Source: Mycolicibacterium frederiksbergense (GTDB lineage: Bacteria > Actinomycetota > Actinomycetes > Mycobacteriales > Mycobacteriaceae). Taken from it: DNA of 64,000 bases. Both the position numbers and the translations under genes were made by a program. Where the stretch lies: assembly GCF_012223425.1 (NCBI RefSeq), contig NZ_CP038797.1, positions 187,353 to 251,352 of the forward strand. Reading direction: 5' to 3'. Positions 8,676 through 16,104 of this stretch are shown here, piece after piece. Position 1 is the first letter of the stretch; the number at the start of each line of letters is the position of its first letter. The notes beneath the pieces are model-generated. The model saw only the letters and a program-made list of their open reading frames with translations, had not been told where the DNA came from and ran no database searches.

Positions 8676-8927
8676 GATACCGCAACAAGCTCAGCGGTGT
8701 CACGGTATTGCGACACGACGGTCGGGCGCGGCTTGTGCGAGGCGCCGCGCGCGCCAGTGCACCGTGACCGTTTCGCGGGTCGCTCGCCTGGCGCTCCGCG
8801 ACAACGGCGCTGCTATAGGGAGGCGTAGACCGCCGAAGAGCCTTAGAGCGGGGTAGTAGACTGGGCTTCTGAACAGCAATTTGTCGGGATACTAGAACAA
8901 GCTGGCGTGTGTCACGATATCAAGACA
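8676..8927. promoter_or_regulatory. hipBA promoter/operator region with a duplicated 40-bp unit
   Basis: Two units in the same orientation, at 8676-8715 and 8888-8927, align without gaps and agree at 28 of 40 positions. They share GATAC, AACAAGCT, GTGTCACG and TAT...GACA blocks. Within and beside them, TGTC-N10-GACA-like sites occur at 8698-8715 and 8910-8927 and a weaker one at 8882-8899. The first unit abuts the hipB start codon. The 170 bp between the units holds no convincing gene. HipB operator function is inference from position and symmetry. Confidence 0.55.
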
Positions 8928-8996
8928 TTGGCTGGAATCTCCGGCTACAGGATGGCGGCTAGGCAGGGCGCGCCGCGGTCAGCTGGTACCGGCCGG

Positions 8997-9740
8997 TCAT
9001 AGGAACTCACCGCCGTCAGCGATCCGCTGCCGGATCGGTGCGAGCGGGATGGGCATCGTGTAGTCGTCGCCATAGAAGCGCTGCTGGTATGCCTCAATCG
9101 CTGTCTGCAGTGCGTGCCTGTTCGCATGTTGGGCGAGGAACTGCGGACGGTCCCGCAACGGGACCAGCCCGGTGGTCATCCAGTAGCGGTTGAGGCGTTC
9201 GACGGATTCGAGCTGCTCGACTGATGGGGCCGCATCTGCTTCAGCGTCCCAGTGCGGATGCATCAGGATCAGGCCGTTGGAGGTGGGCATCATCGTCTCG
9301 ATGGCCTGGCATAGCGCCCAGGCGCCCAGGCGGTGTCCACGCAAGGCCGGATCGATGACGATCCACAGCACGAACATGACAGCCTCGACGGTATCGGAGA
9401 ACTGTTGGGCGAGTTCGGGTCCGATGCGGTAGTCGTCGAACAGTGGGGCGAAGCGGTCGGTACGGAGTCCGTGGAACCTCTCGCGGTCGAGCAGCTCGAC
9501 GGCGAGGCCCTCGACCCCGGTCCTAGCCATGACGAAGTGGATCTGGCCGACGCGGACGTCGGGGTCTCCCATCCGTGAGTCCAGGTGGGTGAGGTCGACA
9601 GTGGCGCGCCACAGCAGTGTCCCCGGTCGGCCGAAGGCGTTGTCGAGGGTCTCGATATGGAGCGAGGGACCGAACATCTCTACGTGGGTCGTGGCCGGGT
9701 TGAGCGTGGCTGCGAACTCGTCAAGGGAGATGGAACGCAT
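8997..9740 (-). CDS. GNAT-like protein of unknown function
   Basis: 247 residues from ATG 9740, chosen because the longer in-frame extension overlaps the preceding gene. The segment VLWIVIDPALRGHRLGAWALCQAIETM (about residues 125-151) has the acetyl-CoA loop pattern RGxxLGxxAL of GNAT acetyltransferases, preceded by a predicted beta strand. The rest is not recognised. The upstream gene ends 2 bases before this start, so the two form an operon. The substrate is unknown. Confidence 0.6.
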   Translation of the reverse strand: MRSISLDEFAATLNPATTHVEMFGPSLHIETLDNAFGRPGTLLWRATVDLTHLDSRMGDPDVRVGQIHFVMARTGVEGLAVELLDRERFHGLRTDRFAPLFDDYRIGPELAQQFSDTVEAVMFVLWIVIDPALRGHRLGAWALCQAIETMMPTSNGLILMHPHWDAEADAAPSVEQLESVERLNRYWMTTGLVPLRDRPQFLAQHANRHALQTAIEAYQQRFYGDDYTMPIPLAPIRQRIADGGEFL

Positions 9741-9742
9741 GG

Positions 9743-10171
9743 TTATCGGCCGTCTTCTGGTGGTGATGATGATGACGACGATGACGACGTTCCGCGGGGC
9801 CGGCCACTGAGTTCGTGCTCGGCGACGAACCACTTGTTGTTCCAGATGGCGGCCTCGATCGGGTCGTCGATCGATGCCATCCCTGGTCCGAAGGTGTCGT
9901 GTACTTCCAGGGCTAGTTGCATGCTGGCGACCAGGGCGGGTAGCTCTTCGGTCAGCCAGCGGTGCGTGGTGTCGTCGAACGCGGCGAGCAGTTCTTTGGC
10001 CGGGGCGTTGTCGGGACTTGCTGTGGCTCGCACTTTGGCGGCGGTCCGGGTCAGTGTCGCGATTGTCTGTTGACCCTCAACGAGGTGACGGGCCAACTCG
10101 CGAAGCGTCGAGTCGGGATCCATCATGAAGGCGCCTTCGTTGGAGGATCCGGCGGTGTGCGAGTCGGACAT
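9743..10171 (-). CDS. Hypothetical helical protein with a poly-Ser tail
   Basis: 142 residues, mostly helical (STLRELARHLVEGQQTIATLTRTAAKV), with no recognised domain. The C-terminus contains eight consecutive serines encoded by a trinucleotide run (GAT/GAC on the plus strand, about 9764-9789), then PPEDGR. The stop codon lies 2 bases before the start of the GNAT-like gene, implying translational coupling. The Ser run is a simple-sequence tract whose length could vary between strains. Confidence 0.55.
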   Translation of the reverse strand: MSDSHTAGSSNEGAFMMDPDSTLRELARHLVEGQQTIATLTRTAAKVRATASPDNAPAKELLAAFDDTTHRWLTEELPALVASMQLALEVHDTFGPGMASIDDPIEAAIWNNKWFVAEHELSGRPRGTSSSSSSSSPPEDGR

Positions 10172-10358
10172 TCCTTGATGGTCGCATGCGATTGGCGTGA
10201 CCTGGGGCGAGGTCCCGTCCCCGGTTCGAGGCGGGAGCGGGACGTCGAACGCGGTGGGCGGTGGGTTGAGCCCAGGGTGCTGCGCTTAGGTGTGGTGTTC
10301 CACCACGTTGGTTGCATGGACAGAGGCCGCTGCGGATGGGGGCTTGATCTGGTATCGG

Positions 10359-10742
10359 TCATCGAGCCCGCGTAGTCGGCGGCTGCCTTCGGCTTCCGGT
10401 AGGTCGTAGAAGAGGCAGGAAGATCTCTTTGAATTCTGCGGCCACCTCCGTCCACGGGCGAACGAGTTGGGTGTCGGGTACGGGCCAGGTCACCATCGGC
10501 AATCGGAATCGACCACCGGCGCCGCCGCCGTTGGGCATTGATCCGATCGATACATCGAGGACCATGTAGTACCGGGGTATGCCCGCGACGGCCGCGTGCT
10601 TGGCATTTTGCCACCAGAAGACGTGCAGTCCTTGGCTACGGCCATCGGGGTGGGTTCGATGAAATCCGATAAATCCGGGCGTCGAGTGTTCTTCGAATCC
10701 GTGAGTCATTGCTAAGCGGCGCAACTGTGCTTGTGGAGCCAT
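10359..10742 (-). CDS. Hypothetical protein
   Basis: 127 residues from ATG 10742 (alternative ATG 10763). The sequence looks like a folded small protein (MAPQAQLRRLAMTHGFEEH, GFIGFHRTHPDGRSQGLHVFWWQNAKHA, YYMVLDVSIG). It has balanced composition and mycobacterial codon bias, unlike the competing frames. No family is recognised. The 187 bp between its end and the preceding gene (10172-10358) holds nothing I can identify. Confidence 0.5.
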   Translation of the reverse strand: MAPQAQLRRLAMTHGFEEHSTPGFIGFHRTHPDGRSQGLHVFWWQNAKHAAVAGIPRYYMVLDVSIGSMPNGGGAGGRFRLPMVTWPVPDTQLVRPWTEVAAEFKEIFLPLLRPTGSRRQPPTTRAR

Positions 10743-10833
10743 TGCCGTTACGTCCCTTCGCATTTCGGTGCATTCGCGCTTTAGCTGCGCCGGTCGTTGT
10801 GAGGCCCGTAACCAATGTCGCGGAATGTCACAC

Positions 10834-11731
10834 CTAGGCCGTGTCTGATAAATGCGGTAGCCAAAGTGTGATGGCCCTTAGGACTGCTCCGCCGCGGTAA
10901 ACGATGGCGAGTTTGTCGTAGCGGGTGGCCAGACCGCGCCATTGCTTGACGACGTTGAAGTTGCGTTCGATGACGTTGCGGCCCTTGTAGTCTTCGGCAT
11001 CGAAGGCTGGTGGTCGCCCGCCTTGGGTGCCACGACGTTTGCGGTGGCCGATCTGATCGGACGGTTCGGGAATGACTGCGACGATCCCTCGTCGTCGCAG
11101 CCGCTGTCGAGTCGCTCGGCTGGAATAGGCCTTGTCGCCACGCAGGCGATCAGGCCGCGTGCGTGGCCGCCCTCGACCGCAGCGCTCGACTTTCAGGTGG
11201 GCGAGCAAATGCTCCAGAACCGGTCCGTCGTTGGCTTGGCCAGCGCCCACGAGCACGACTAACGGTCGTCCGTGGCCGTCGACGAGGTGATGGATCTTGC
11301 TGGTCAGTCCGCCGCGGGAGCGGCCAATGCCGTGGTCAGGCGGCTCGCTGGCCAGATTTGTGTAATTCGACCCAGCCCCCTGTGTCACGGGTGATGTTCG
11401 TGGCATGTTGATGAGCACGGGCGATCGTGGAATCCACCGACACCGACCAATCGATGATCCCGGCTTCGTCGGCGGCAGCCAGCAACCGCGCCAACACCGC
11501 ATCCCAGGTGCCCTCTGCGCTCATCCTTCGATGCCAGGTCCAGATCGTCTGCCACGGCCCAAACGCCTCGGGAACGTCGCGCCAGGCGATGCCGCACCGG
11601 TACCGGTAGATGATCCCCTCGAGCATCTGGCGGGCATCCCGAAAAGGCCTGCCCTTCTTACCTGTCCGAACAGGAAGAAGCTCTTCAATCAACGACCATT
11701 GAGCATCGGTGAGCAGCTGGAACCGCGACAT
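10834..11731 (-). CDS. IS5-family transposase in two overlapping frames
   Basis: The first frame (11731 to 11336) carries the N-terminal domain: TDAQWSLIEELLP, GIIYRYRCGIAWRDVP and the first catalytic Asp in VSVDSTIARAHQH. The second frame (down to 10834) carries PPDHGIGRSRGGLTSKIHHLVDG, LRGDKAYSS with the second Asp, and the RNVIERNFNVVKQWRGLATRYDK block with the catalytic Glu. Joining them needs a +1 (or -2) shift in the overlap around 11340-11400. This could be a programmed frameshift of the IS427 type or an inactivating indel, and I cannot tell which. The stop codon of the second frame uses the flanking CTAG. Confidence 0.85.
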
Positions 11732-11777
11732 GGCCTAAGTCTCAGCCGAAACACCCGAAATATTTGTCAGACACGCC
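10838..11777. mobile_element. IS5-family insertion sequence (IS427-like), complete
   Basis: Both ends are visible: GCCGTGTCTGATAAAT at 10838 and, on the other strand, GGCGTGTCTGACAAAT at 11777. This 16-bp terminal repeat has two mismatches. The element is 940 bp and is flanked by a CTAG target duplication at 10834-10837 and 11778-11781. It is inserted so that the stop codons of both its own transposase and the neighbouring gene fall in the CTAG copies. Confidence 0.88.
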
Positions 11778-12716
11778 CTAGTTGAGGCTGCGCAGAAGCT
11801 GGCCCAGTCGCATCAGGCGTTGTCCGGAGGCGAGGCATTTCGGGGCCAGCGCTGCGCCGTCGCCGCTGGAGAGCTGCTCGGCCAGGGCGGTGGGGTCGCC
11901 GGTGGCCATGACCGCGGCGATCGCGGCTTCGAGGTCGGCCATGATCTGAGCGGTGTCACCCGGTTGTGCGTCGTGAGATGCGGCGGGGGCCGGCCCGGCG
12001 GGCGGGGTGGGGTCGGCGGTGTTGTCGGCCTTCGGCTGCTGCTGGTGCGCAGGGCCTTCCTGCTCCCAGGGTGGGCCATCGTCGTGCGGTTGTGCCCAGC
12101 CGCGGTCTGCGGCCGGTGGCCGCGGTGCAGTGTCGCCGATGTCGCCGAGGTCGCCGATGTCGCCGTCCGCGTCGTCGGGCACTTGGGCGGGGACGAGCGC
12201 ACCAAGTGAGGACGCAGGGGCTGGTGGTGTCGTTGATTCGTAGAGCGGTCCGAAGCCGGGTGCGGTGGAGCGCTGTGCCACGGAGTCGATGAGTTCACGC
12301 AGTGCGCCGGTTTGAGCGTCGGGGTCGGTGACGCCTTCCAGGACCGCGGGAGCTTCCTCGACGACCACGCGGGAACCGGTGACGCCCAGGCGTGCGACGT
12401 CTGAGGAGGTGACCGGGATGCGGGCCCCGGGTGCGGTGAGTTCCTGCAGCGGGAGGATCAGTCCGACGATGCCCTGCTGGTAGCGCCGGGCGTTGGAGGC
12501 GGCGCAGCCCATCTGGTCTTGGACGAATGCGGTGAAGCCGGTGTAGGGCCGTCCCGCGGCGTCGTTGATGAACTTCCAGTCTTCGTCGCGGTAGATCTCG
12601 GCGAGCACTTCGAAGGCCGTCTGGAAGGCGTTGTGCAACTGCTGCGCTCGGCGCAGTGCGCGTTCCTGGCGGGTCTCCACGAGGCCGGGCTCCTGGAAAA
12701 CGAGGCCGGTGCTCAT
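11778..12716 (-). CDS. Conserved hypothetical protein of the ardC operon
   Basis: 312 residues from ATG 12716, overlapping the upstream gene by 4 bases (ATGA). The N-terminal 150 residues are folded (LVETRQERALRRAQQLHNAFQTAFEVLAEIY, YTGFTAFVQDQMGCAASNARRYQQG). The middle is a long Pro/Ala/Asp-rich linker with DGDIGDLGDIGDT repeats, and the end is helical. No family is recognised. The stop codon TAG is part of the CTAG target duplicated by the IS5 insertion, so the element landed exactly on the end of this gene without changing its product. Confidence 0.7.
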   Translation of the reverse strand: MSTGLVFQEPGLVETRQERALRRAQQLHNAFQTAFEVLAEIYRDEDWKFINDAAGRPYTGFTAFVQDQMGCAASNARRYQQGIVGLILPLQELTAPGARIPVTSSDVARLGVTGSRVVVEEAPAVLEGVTDPDAQTGALRELIDSVAQRSTAPGFGPLYESTTPPAPASSLGALVPAQVPDDADGDIGDLGDIGDTAPRPPAADRGWAQPHDDGPPWEQEGPAHQQQPKADNTADPTPPAGPAPAASHDAQPGDTAQIMADLEAAIAAVMATGDPTALAEQLSSGDGAALAPKCLASGQRLMRLGQLLRSLN

Positions 12717-13339
12717 TGGGCGTCTCGCTGCGCGATCGCGGCCGCGATGGAGTCCGCGGCGTCGTCGAGGCCGGCGCACAGGCGCTTCTGTGTGCCCGGG
12801 TCGCTCCATGCAGTGGCGATGACGTCGGCCAGGCCGGAGGTGAGGACACCGAGGTCGGCGGGGGTGTCGATGCGCAGCCGCTTGCGGGTCTGCCCGTCGG
12901 GCAGCAGCCGCAGCACGGTGATGGTGACCACGTTGGTGGTCATCGACGCCGGGCTGTTGCGGTATGTCGCCATGATCCGTTGTTCGACAAGGGCTTTGGC
13001 GAGCGGGTCGCGCAGGGATCCGACGGGGACGACGGACAGGGGGCCGTCGTTGTCGCCGGCGTTGCCGCGGGTGAGCCGCTCTTCGTACTCTTCGCCGGCC
13101 ATGGCCAGACCGGACAGGTAGGTGGTCTTGAGGGCTTTGCGCTCCTGGTCGTCGCGGGCCAGCTCGTAGCGGCGGAACGTCTCGGCGGCGCCGTCTGGGG
13201 TGGAGGCGTAGGCGATGGCGTCGGCGTCGCGGCGGCGGCGGGCCTTCTCCAGCTTGGTCTGTACCTTGTCGAGTTCGCGCAGGAGTTCGTCGCGGGTCGG
13301 TTCCTGGGTCGGCGGTTCTTGGGTCATGGTGTCAGTCAT
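12713..13339 (-). CDS. Conserved hypothetical protein of the ardC operon
   Basis: 208 residues. There is a charged N-terminal coiled-coil-like region (RDELLRELDKVQTKLEKARRRRDADA), then a predicted alpha/beta part (VVTITVLRLLPDGQTRKRLRIDTPADL) and a helical C-terminus. No known domain is recognised. Its start overlaps the stop of the 49-residue gene upstream, and its stop overlaps the next start by 4 bases. It is therefore tightly coupled within the operon that begins with the ArdC-like gene. Confidence 0.7.
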   Translation of the reverse strand: MTDTMTQEPPTQEPTRDELLRELDKVQTKLEKARRRRDADAIAYASTPDGAAETFRRYELARDDQERKALKTTYLSGLAMAGEEYEERLTRGNAGDNDGPLSVVPVGSLRDPLAKALVEQRIMATYRNSPASMTTNVVTITVLRLLPDGQTRKRLRIDTPADLGVLTSGLADVIATAWSDPGTQKRLCAGLDDAADSIAAAIAQRDAQ

Positions 13340-13481
13340 TGTCTCGCTCCTGGGCTTCGTTGACGCCGAAGAAGTCTTCGGCGGCCGCGGTGGCGTCGGC
13401 TTCGGTGGGTCCGGTGAAGGTGTGGCGTTCGCCGGTCTCGGGGTCTTCGACCTCGATCTCGGCGTGCTGCGGGGTGGTCAT
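13332..13481 (-). CDS. 49-residue acidic protein in the ardC operon
   Basis: A short open frame reading MTTPQHAEIEVEDPETGER, continuing to FFGVNEAQERDND. It has an AAGGA ribosome site 10-12 bases upstream of ATG 13481. Its stop overlaps the following ATG in the sequence ATGACTGA. About a third of residues are Asp/Glu. The exact overlap and ribosome site make it a real gene. Its function is unknown; small acidic proteins near antirestriction genes are sometimes DNA mimics, but that is only a suggestion. Confidence 0.75.
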   Translation of the reverse strand: MTTPQHAEIEVEDPETGERHTFTGPTEADATAAAEDFFGVNEAQERDND

Positions 13482-13496
13482 GGTGGGTGGTCCTTC

Positions 13497-14594
13497 CTAG
13501 GTCATGACGGCCGGGGCGGCCTGCGGGAACTGGCCGATGATCTTGTTGCAGGCCTTGTTGACGCGCTCGGCGGTCTGCTGCACCTTCTTCGGGTCGCCCT
13601 TGGCCCAGCCGTCGATGTAGGCGAAGGAGCTGCCGCCTGGTTTCAGGCCGTAGTGGCGGGCGATGACGTAGGCGACGCTTTCGGCTTCGACCTCCATCGT
13701 GGGACGTTGTCCGTCTGGGCCGCTGTGGTATTCGTGGTGGCGCTCCATGTGGCCCATCTGGATATGAGCCAATTCGTGGGCAAGGCAGACAGCCGCGTGC
13801 GCATCACTGTGGCGGGTGCTCACGACGACCTTCTTGGTCGGCTTGTCCTGGGTGTAGGCCTCCGGGCCGTCCTCGGGCAGTTCGACGCGCTCGACGGTGT
13901 AGCCGTGCGCGTTGATCTGCTTCTCGAGTTCGGCATGCATCTCCGGCGGGGCCACCCCGGTTTCGCGGGTGTAGGTGATCTCGGGGCGCTGGGGCACGGG
14001 TGGGCCGGTGGTGTCGGAGACGTCGTAGACCGGGACGCCGAGCCAGCCGGTGACGACCTCTTCCTCGGTGCCGTCGTCCTTCTTGCGCTTCTTGATGATG
14101 GGTGCCCGCACCCAGATGGCCTTGCAGCCGGCGATGAGGGAGCGGTTGAACTTCTTGTTCCAGACCTTCTTCATGCCGCCGACGAAGGTGGCGTCGGGGC
14201 GCTGCATGCGGATGAGTAGCTGGTTTCCCAGCGAGTAGGAGTGGAACTGGGCGGCGTATTGCAGCCAGTCCTGCCACTGTTCGGCGGTATTGAGGTTGGC
14301 GATCGCGGTGTCGATCTCGCGGCGGAAGTCTTCGACGCGGGTGGTCTTGTCGGCGAAGCTGACCGTCTTCGGTGTGGCCGCGGCCGGCGCCGTGGTCGGT
14401 GGTGGTTCAGCCGGCGGCGCGGCGGGCGGGTGTGCGGCGGCCGCGGCGGGGTAGCCGGCGTCGGCCAGGGCGGCCTGAAGGACCGATTCGGCTTCCTCCA
14501 GGACTTCGACGGAGTGCGCTGAGTGGCTGTAGGCCAGTCGGGTGTCCCCGGAGCAGCGCCGGGGTCCTCCTGGGTCAGTCGTGGCACGACACAT
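13497..14594 (-). CDS. ardC: ArdC-like antirestriction protein with zinc-metalloprotease domain
   Basis: 365 residues. The start at ATG 14594 is fixed by AGGAGG 9 bases upstream; a longer frame to 14615 overlaps that site. Residues 2-33 are a Cys module (MCRATTDPGGPRRCSGDTR), followed by a Pro/Ala linker. Residues 85-200 are the ArdC N-terminal, ssDNA-binding-like domain (WLQYAAQFHSYSLGNQLLIRMQRP, then WVRAPI). Residues 265-350 are an IrrE/SprT-like metallopeptidase with HELAHIQMGH (273-282) and a downstream ESVAYVIARHYG helix. ArdC proteins protect incoming single-stranded plasmid DNA from restriction. The gene heads a four-gene leftward operon. Confidence 0.88.
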   Translation of the reverse strand: MCRATTDPGGPRRCSGDTRLAYSHSAHSVEVLEEAESVLQAALADAGYPAAAAAHPPAAPPAEPPPTTAPAAATPKTVSFADKTTRVEDFRREIDTAIANLNTAEQWQDWLQYAAQFHSYSLGNQLLIRMQRPDATFVGGMKKVWNKKFNRSLIAGCKAIWVRAPIIKKRKKDDGTEEEVVTGWLGVPVYDVSDTTGPPVPQRPEITYTRETGVAPPEMHAELEKQINAHGYTVERVELPEDGPEAYTQDKPTKKVVVSTRHSDAHAAVCLAHELAHIQMGHMERHHEYHSGPDGQRPTMEVEAESVAYVIARHYGLKPGGSSFAYIDGWAKGDPKKVQQTAERVNKACNKIIGQFPQAAPAVMT

Positions 14595-14682
14595 GGGTGG
14601 TACCTCCTCGGACACGGACGCTGGGACCGCTATTGGTGTAGCGCCAGCTCGGCAAGAAGAGCTGGAGTGCGTCCTTGCCTAG

Positions 14683-14729
14683 GAAGTACCGGCGGGGGCG
14701 GGCGTTTCCGTCACCCGTGGCCGCGAGAA
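14683..14729 (-). promoter_or_regulatory. Upstream element of the ardC operon, shared with the T4SS operon
   Basis: Three blocks in order on the plus strand, GAAGTACCGGC, GTTTCCGTC and GCGAGAA, spaced by 10 variable bases each. The same three blocks with near-identical spacing occur at 38998-39043. In both places they lie 55-90 bp upstream of the first gene of a leftward operon. It could be a promoter, an operator, or part of an origin-of-transfer leader. The function is inferred only from its position. Confidence 0.5.
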
Positions 14730-14751
14730 ATTTCCCCGTCCCACCGCGAGG

Positions 14752-14792
14752 TATACATGGGTGCCGTAAATATGTATAGTGGTTTACATCCG
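14752..14792 (+). promoter_or_regulatory. Promoter and operator-like repeats before the ADP-ribosylglycohydrolase gene
   Basis: TATACAT (14752-14758) and ATGTATA (14772-14778) form an inverted repeat. TATAGT at 14775-14780 is a good -10 box. It overlaps TAGTGGTTTACATCCG (14777-14792), the element shared with 4520-4535. The ribosome site AGGGGAGG follows at about 14794-14801. Confidence 0.5.
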
Positions 14793-14807
14793 AAGGGGAG
14801 GCGCACC

Positions 14808-15872
14808 ATGATGAGACGAACTGCCACTCAGGCCCGTTACCGCAACGCCCTGATCGGCCTGGCCGCTGGCGATGCCTGGGGTTACCAGGTCGAGTTCCGC
14901 AAATACGACCGGATGCCCGCCTACCCGGTGCCGGCGCCCAAGAAGATCTGGAGGATCTCCGACGACACCCAGATGACCCTGGCTCTGCACGATGCCCTTG
15001 TCGACGCCTCCGGGCAGCTCGACGACGTCGACGTCCTCACCAAGGCGATCACCGCACGCTTCCTGGAGTGGCAGGTCGACCGCGACAACAACCGCGCGCC
15101 CGGAGCCACCTGCATGGGGTCGCTGTCGCGGCTGCGCGCCGGCGCCCAGTGGCACGACGCCGATGGCGCTCGGGTCCGTCCCGGTTGCGGTGCGGTGATG
15201 CGCCTGGCGCCGGCGGCGCTGTGCCCGGACGAGGTGTGGCTGGGCGTCACCGCGCTGCAGGCGGCGCTCACCCACAAGCACCCCCGCGCGATCGCCTCCG
15301 CCCTGGTGCTCAGCGACGCGATCCGCTCGGCCACGACTGTGCGTGGCCACTTCCTCGAACATGCGATCAGCGCCGCGATGTCAGTGCTCTCAGGGCAGAG
15401 CCCCTGGCTGCGCGACGAGTTCCTCCTTCGCGTCCTCTCCCCCATGACCGCCGACGTGCCGGGCATGCTCGCCGCGGGAGTCAAGGACGTCCTCATCGAC
15501 GCGCTGCTGGACGCCTTCACCGTCAAGCAGGAACTGTTCACGCTCACCCCGGACGTGTACGGCGATCCCTGCGTCGGTATCGGCGAGGGATGGGAGTCGG
15601 CCTCAGCGACGGCGATCGCGCTCCTGGTCGCCGACATGGCCACCGCGCCCGGGCGCCGTCGCGCTCCTCTCAACGGCCGCGACGCCCTCGCGTGGGCCTC
15701 GACCAGCAACGGCGACTCCGACTCGATCGCCAGCATCGCCGGCGCCGTCATCGGAGCCGCCCACACCGGAGATCGCTATTGGGCAGGTACCAAGCTCAAT
15801 CCGCGGTTCGAGCCGCGGTACGCCAAGGCGCTGCGCAACGCCCCGTCGTCAGCCCGAAGCTTTTTGGCCTGA
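14808..15872 (+). CDS. ADP-ribosylglycohydrolase family protein
   Basis: 354 residues from ATG 14808 with an AGGGGAGG ribosome site. Family motifs are in order: GLAAGDAWGYQVEF (residues 15-28), SDDTQMTLAL with the metal-binding Asp pair, MGSLSRL, and the C-terminal GDSDSIASIAGAVIGA with a further metal-binding Asp set. These dinuclear-Mg hydrolases remove ADP-ribose from proteins or nucleic acids (DraG-type). The gene is divergent from the ardC operon and shares a promoter region with it. A role in reversing a host or rival ADP-ribosylation defence during transfer is possible but unproven. Confidence 0.9.
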   Translation: MMRRTATQARYRNALIGLAAGDAWGYQVEFRKYDRMPAYPVPAPKKIWRISDDTQMTLALHDALVDASGQLDDVDVLTKAITARFLEWQVDRDNNRAPGATCMGSLSRLRAGAQWHDADGARVRPGCGAVMRLAPAALCPDEVWLGVTALQAALTHKHPRAIASALVLSDAIRSATTVRGHFLEHAISAAMSVLSGQSPWLRDEFLLRVLSPMTADVPGMLAAGVKDVLIDALLDAFTVKQELFTLTPDVYGDPCVGIGEGWESASATAIALLVADMATAPGRRRAPLNGRDALAWASTSNGDSDSIASIAGAVIGAAHTGDRYWAGTKLNPRFEPRYAKALRNAPSSARSFLA

Positions 15873-16066
15873 CTAGAAGACCGTCAGATGCCGCGGCCGA
15901 ACAGGATCGATAGGGACAGCGCTCCGAAAGAGACGCCACATACGATGACGGAGACGTGAGCGCCAAGGCAGCTGTCGTTGGCAAGCTGAACAGCACACGC
16001 TGCTGCTTCTGGCTGTGCCTCTACCTGTTCCTCACGGCTCATTCATCTTCGATTTACCAGCATCGA

Positions 16067-16104
16067 TGTACACAACTATATCGGCGACGCTATAGTTGTG
16101 TACA
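16067..16104 (+). promoter_or_regulatory. Perfect 14-bp inverted repeat overlapping promoter and start codon
   Basis: TGTACACAACTATA (16067-16080), a 10-base spacer, and TATAGTTGTGTACA (16091-16104) match perfectly. TATAGT at 16091-16096 is a -10 box 7 bases before the ATG at 16104, so the transcript is probably leaderless and the repeat would cover both the core promoter and the start codon. The next gene encodes an HTH protein, the likely repressor. Confidence 0.7.

Noticed and set aside
10123..10614. 163-residue minus-strand frame overlapping the hypothetical gene at 10359
   Set aside because: Arg/Pro/Thr-rich shadow. The other frame has a more protein-like sequence.
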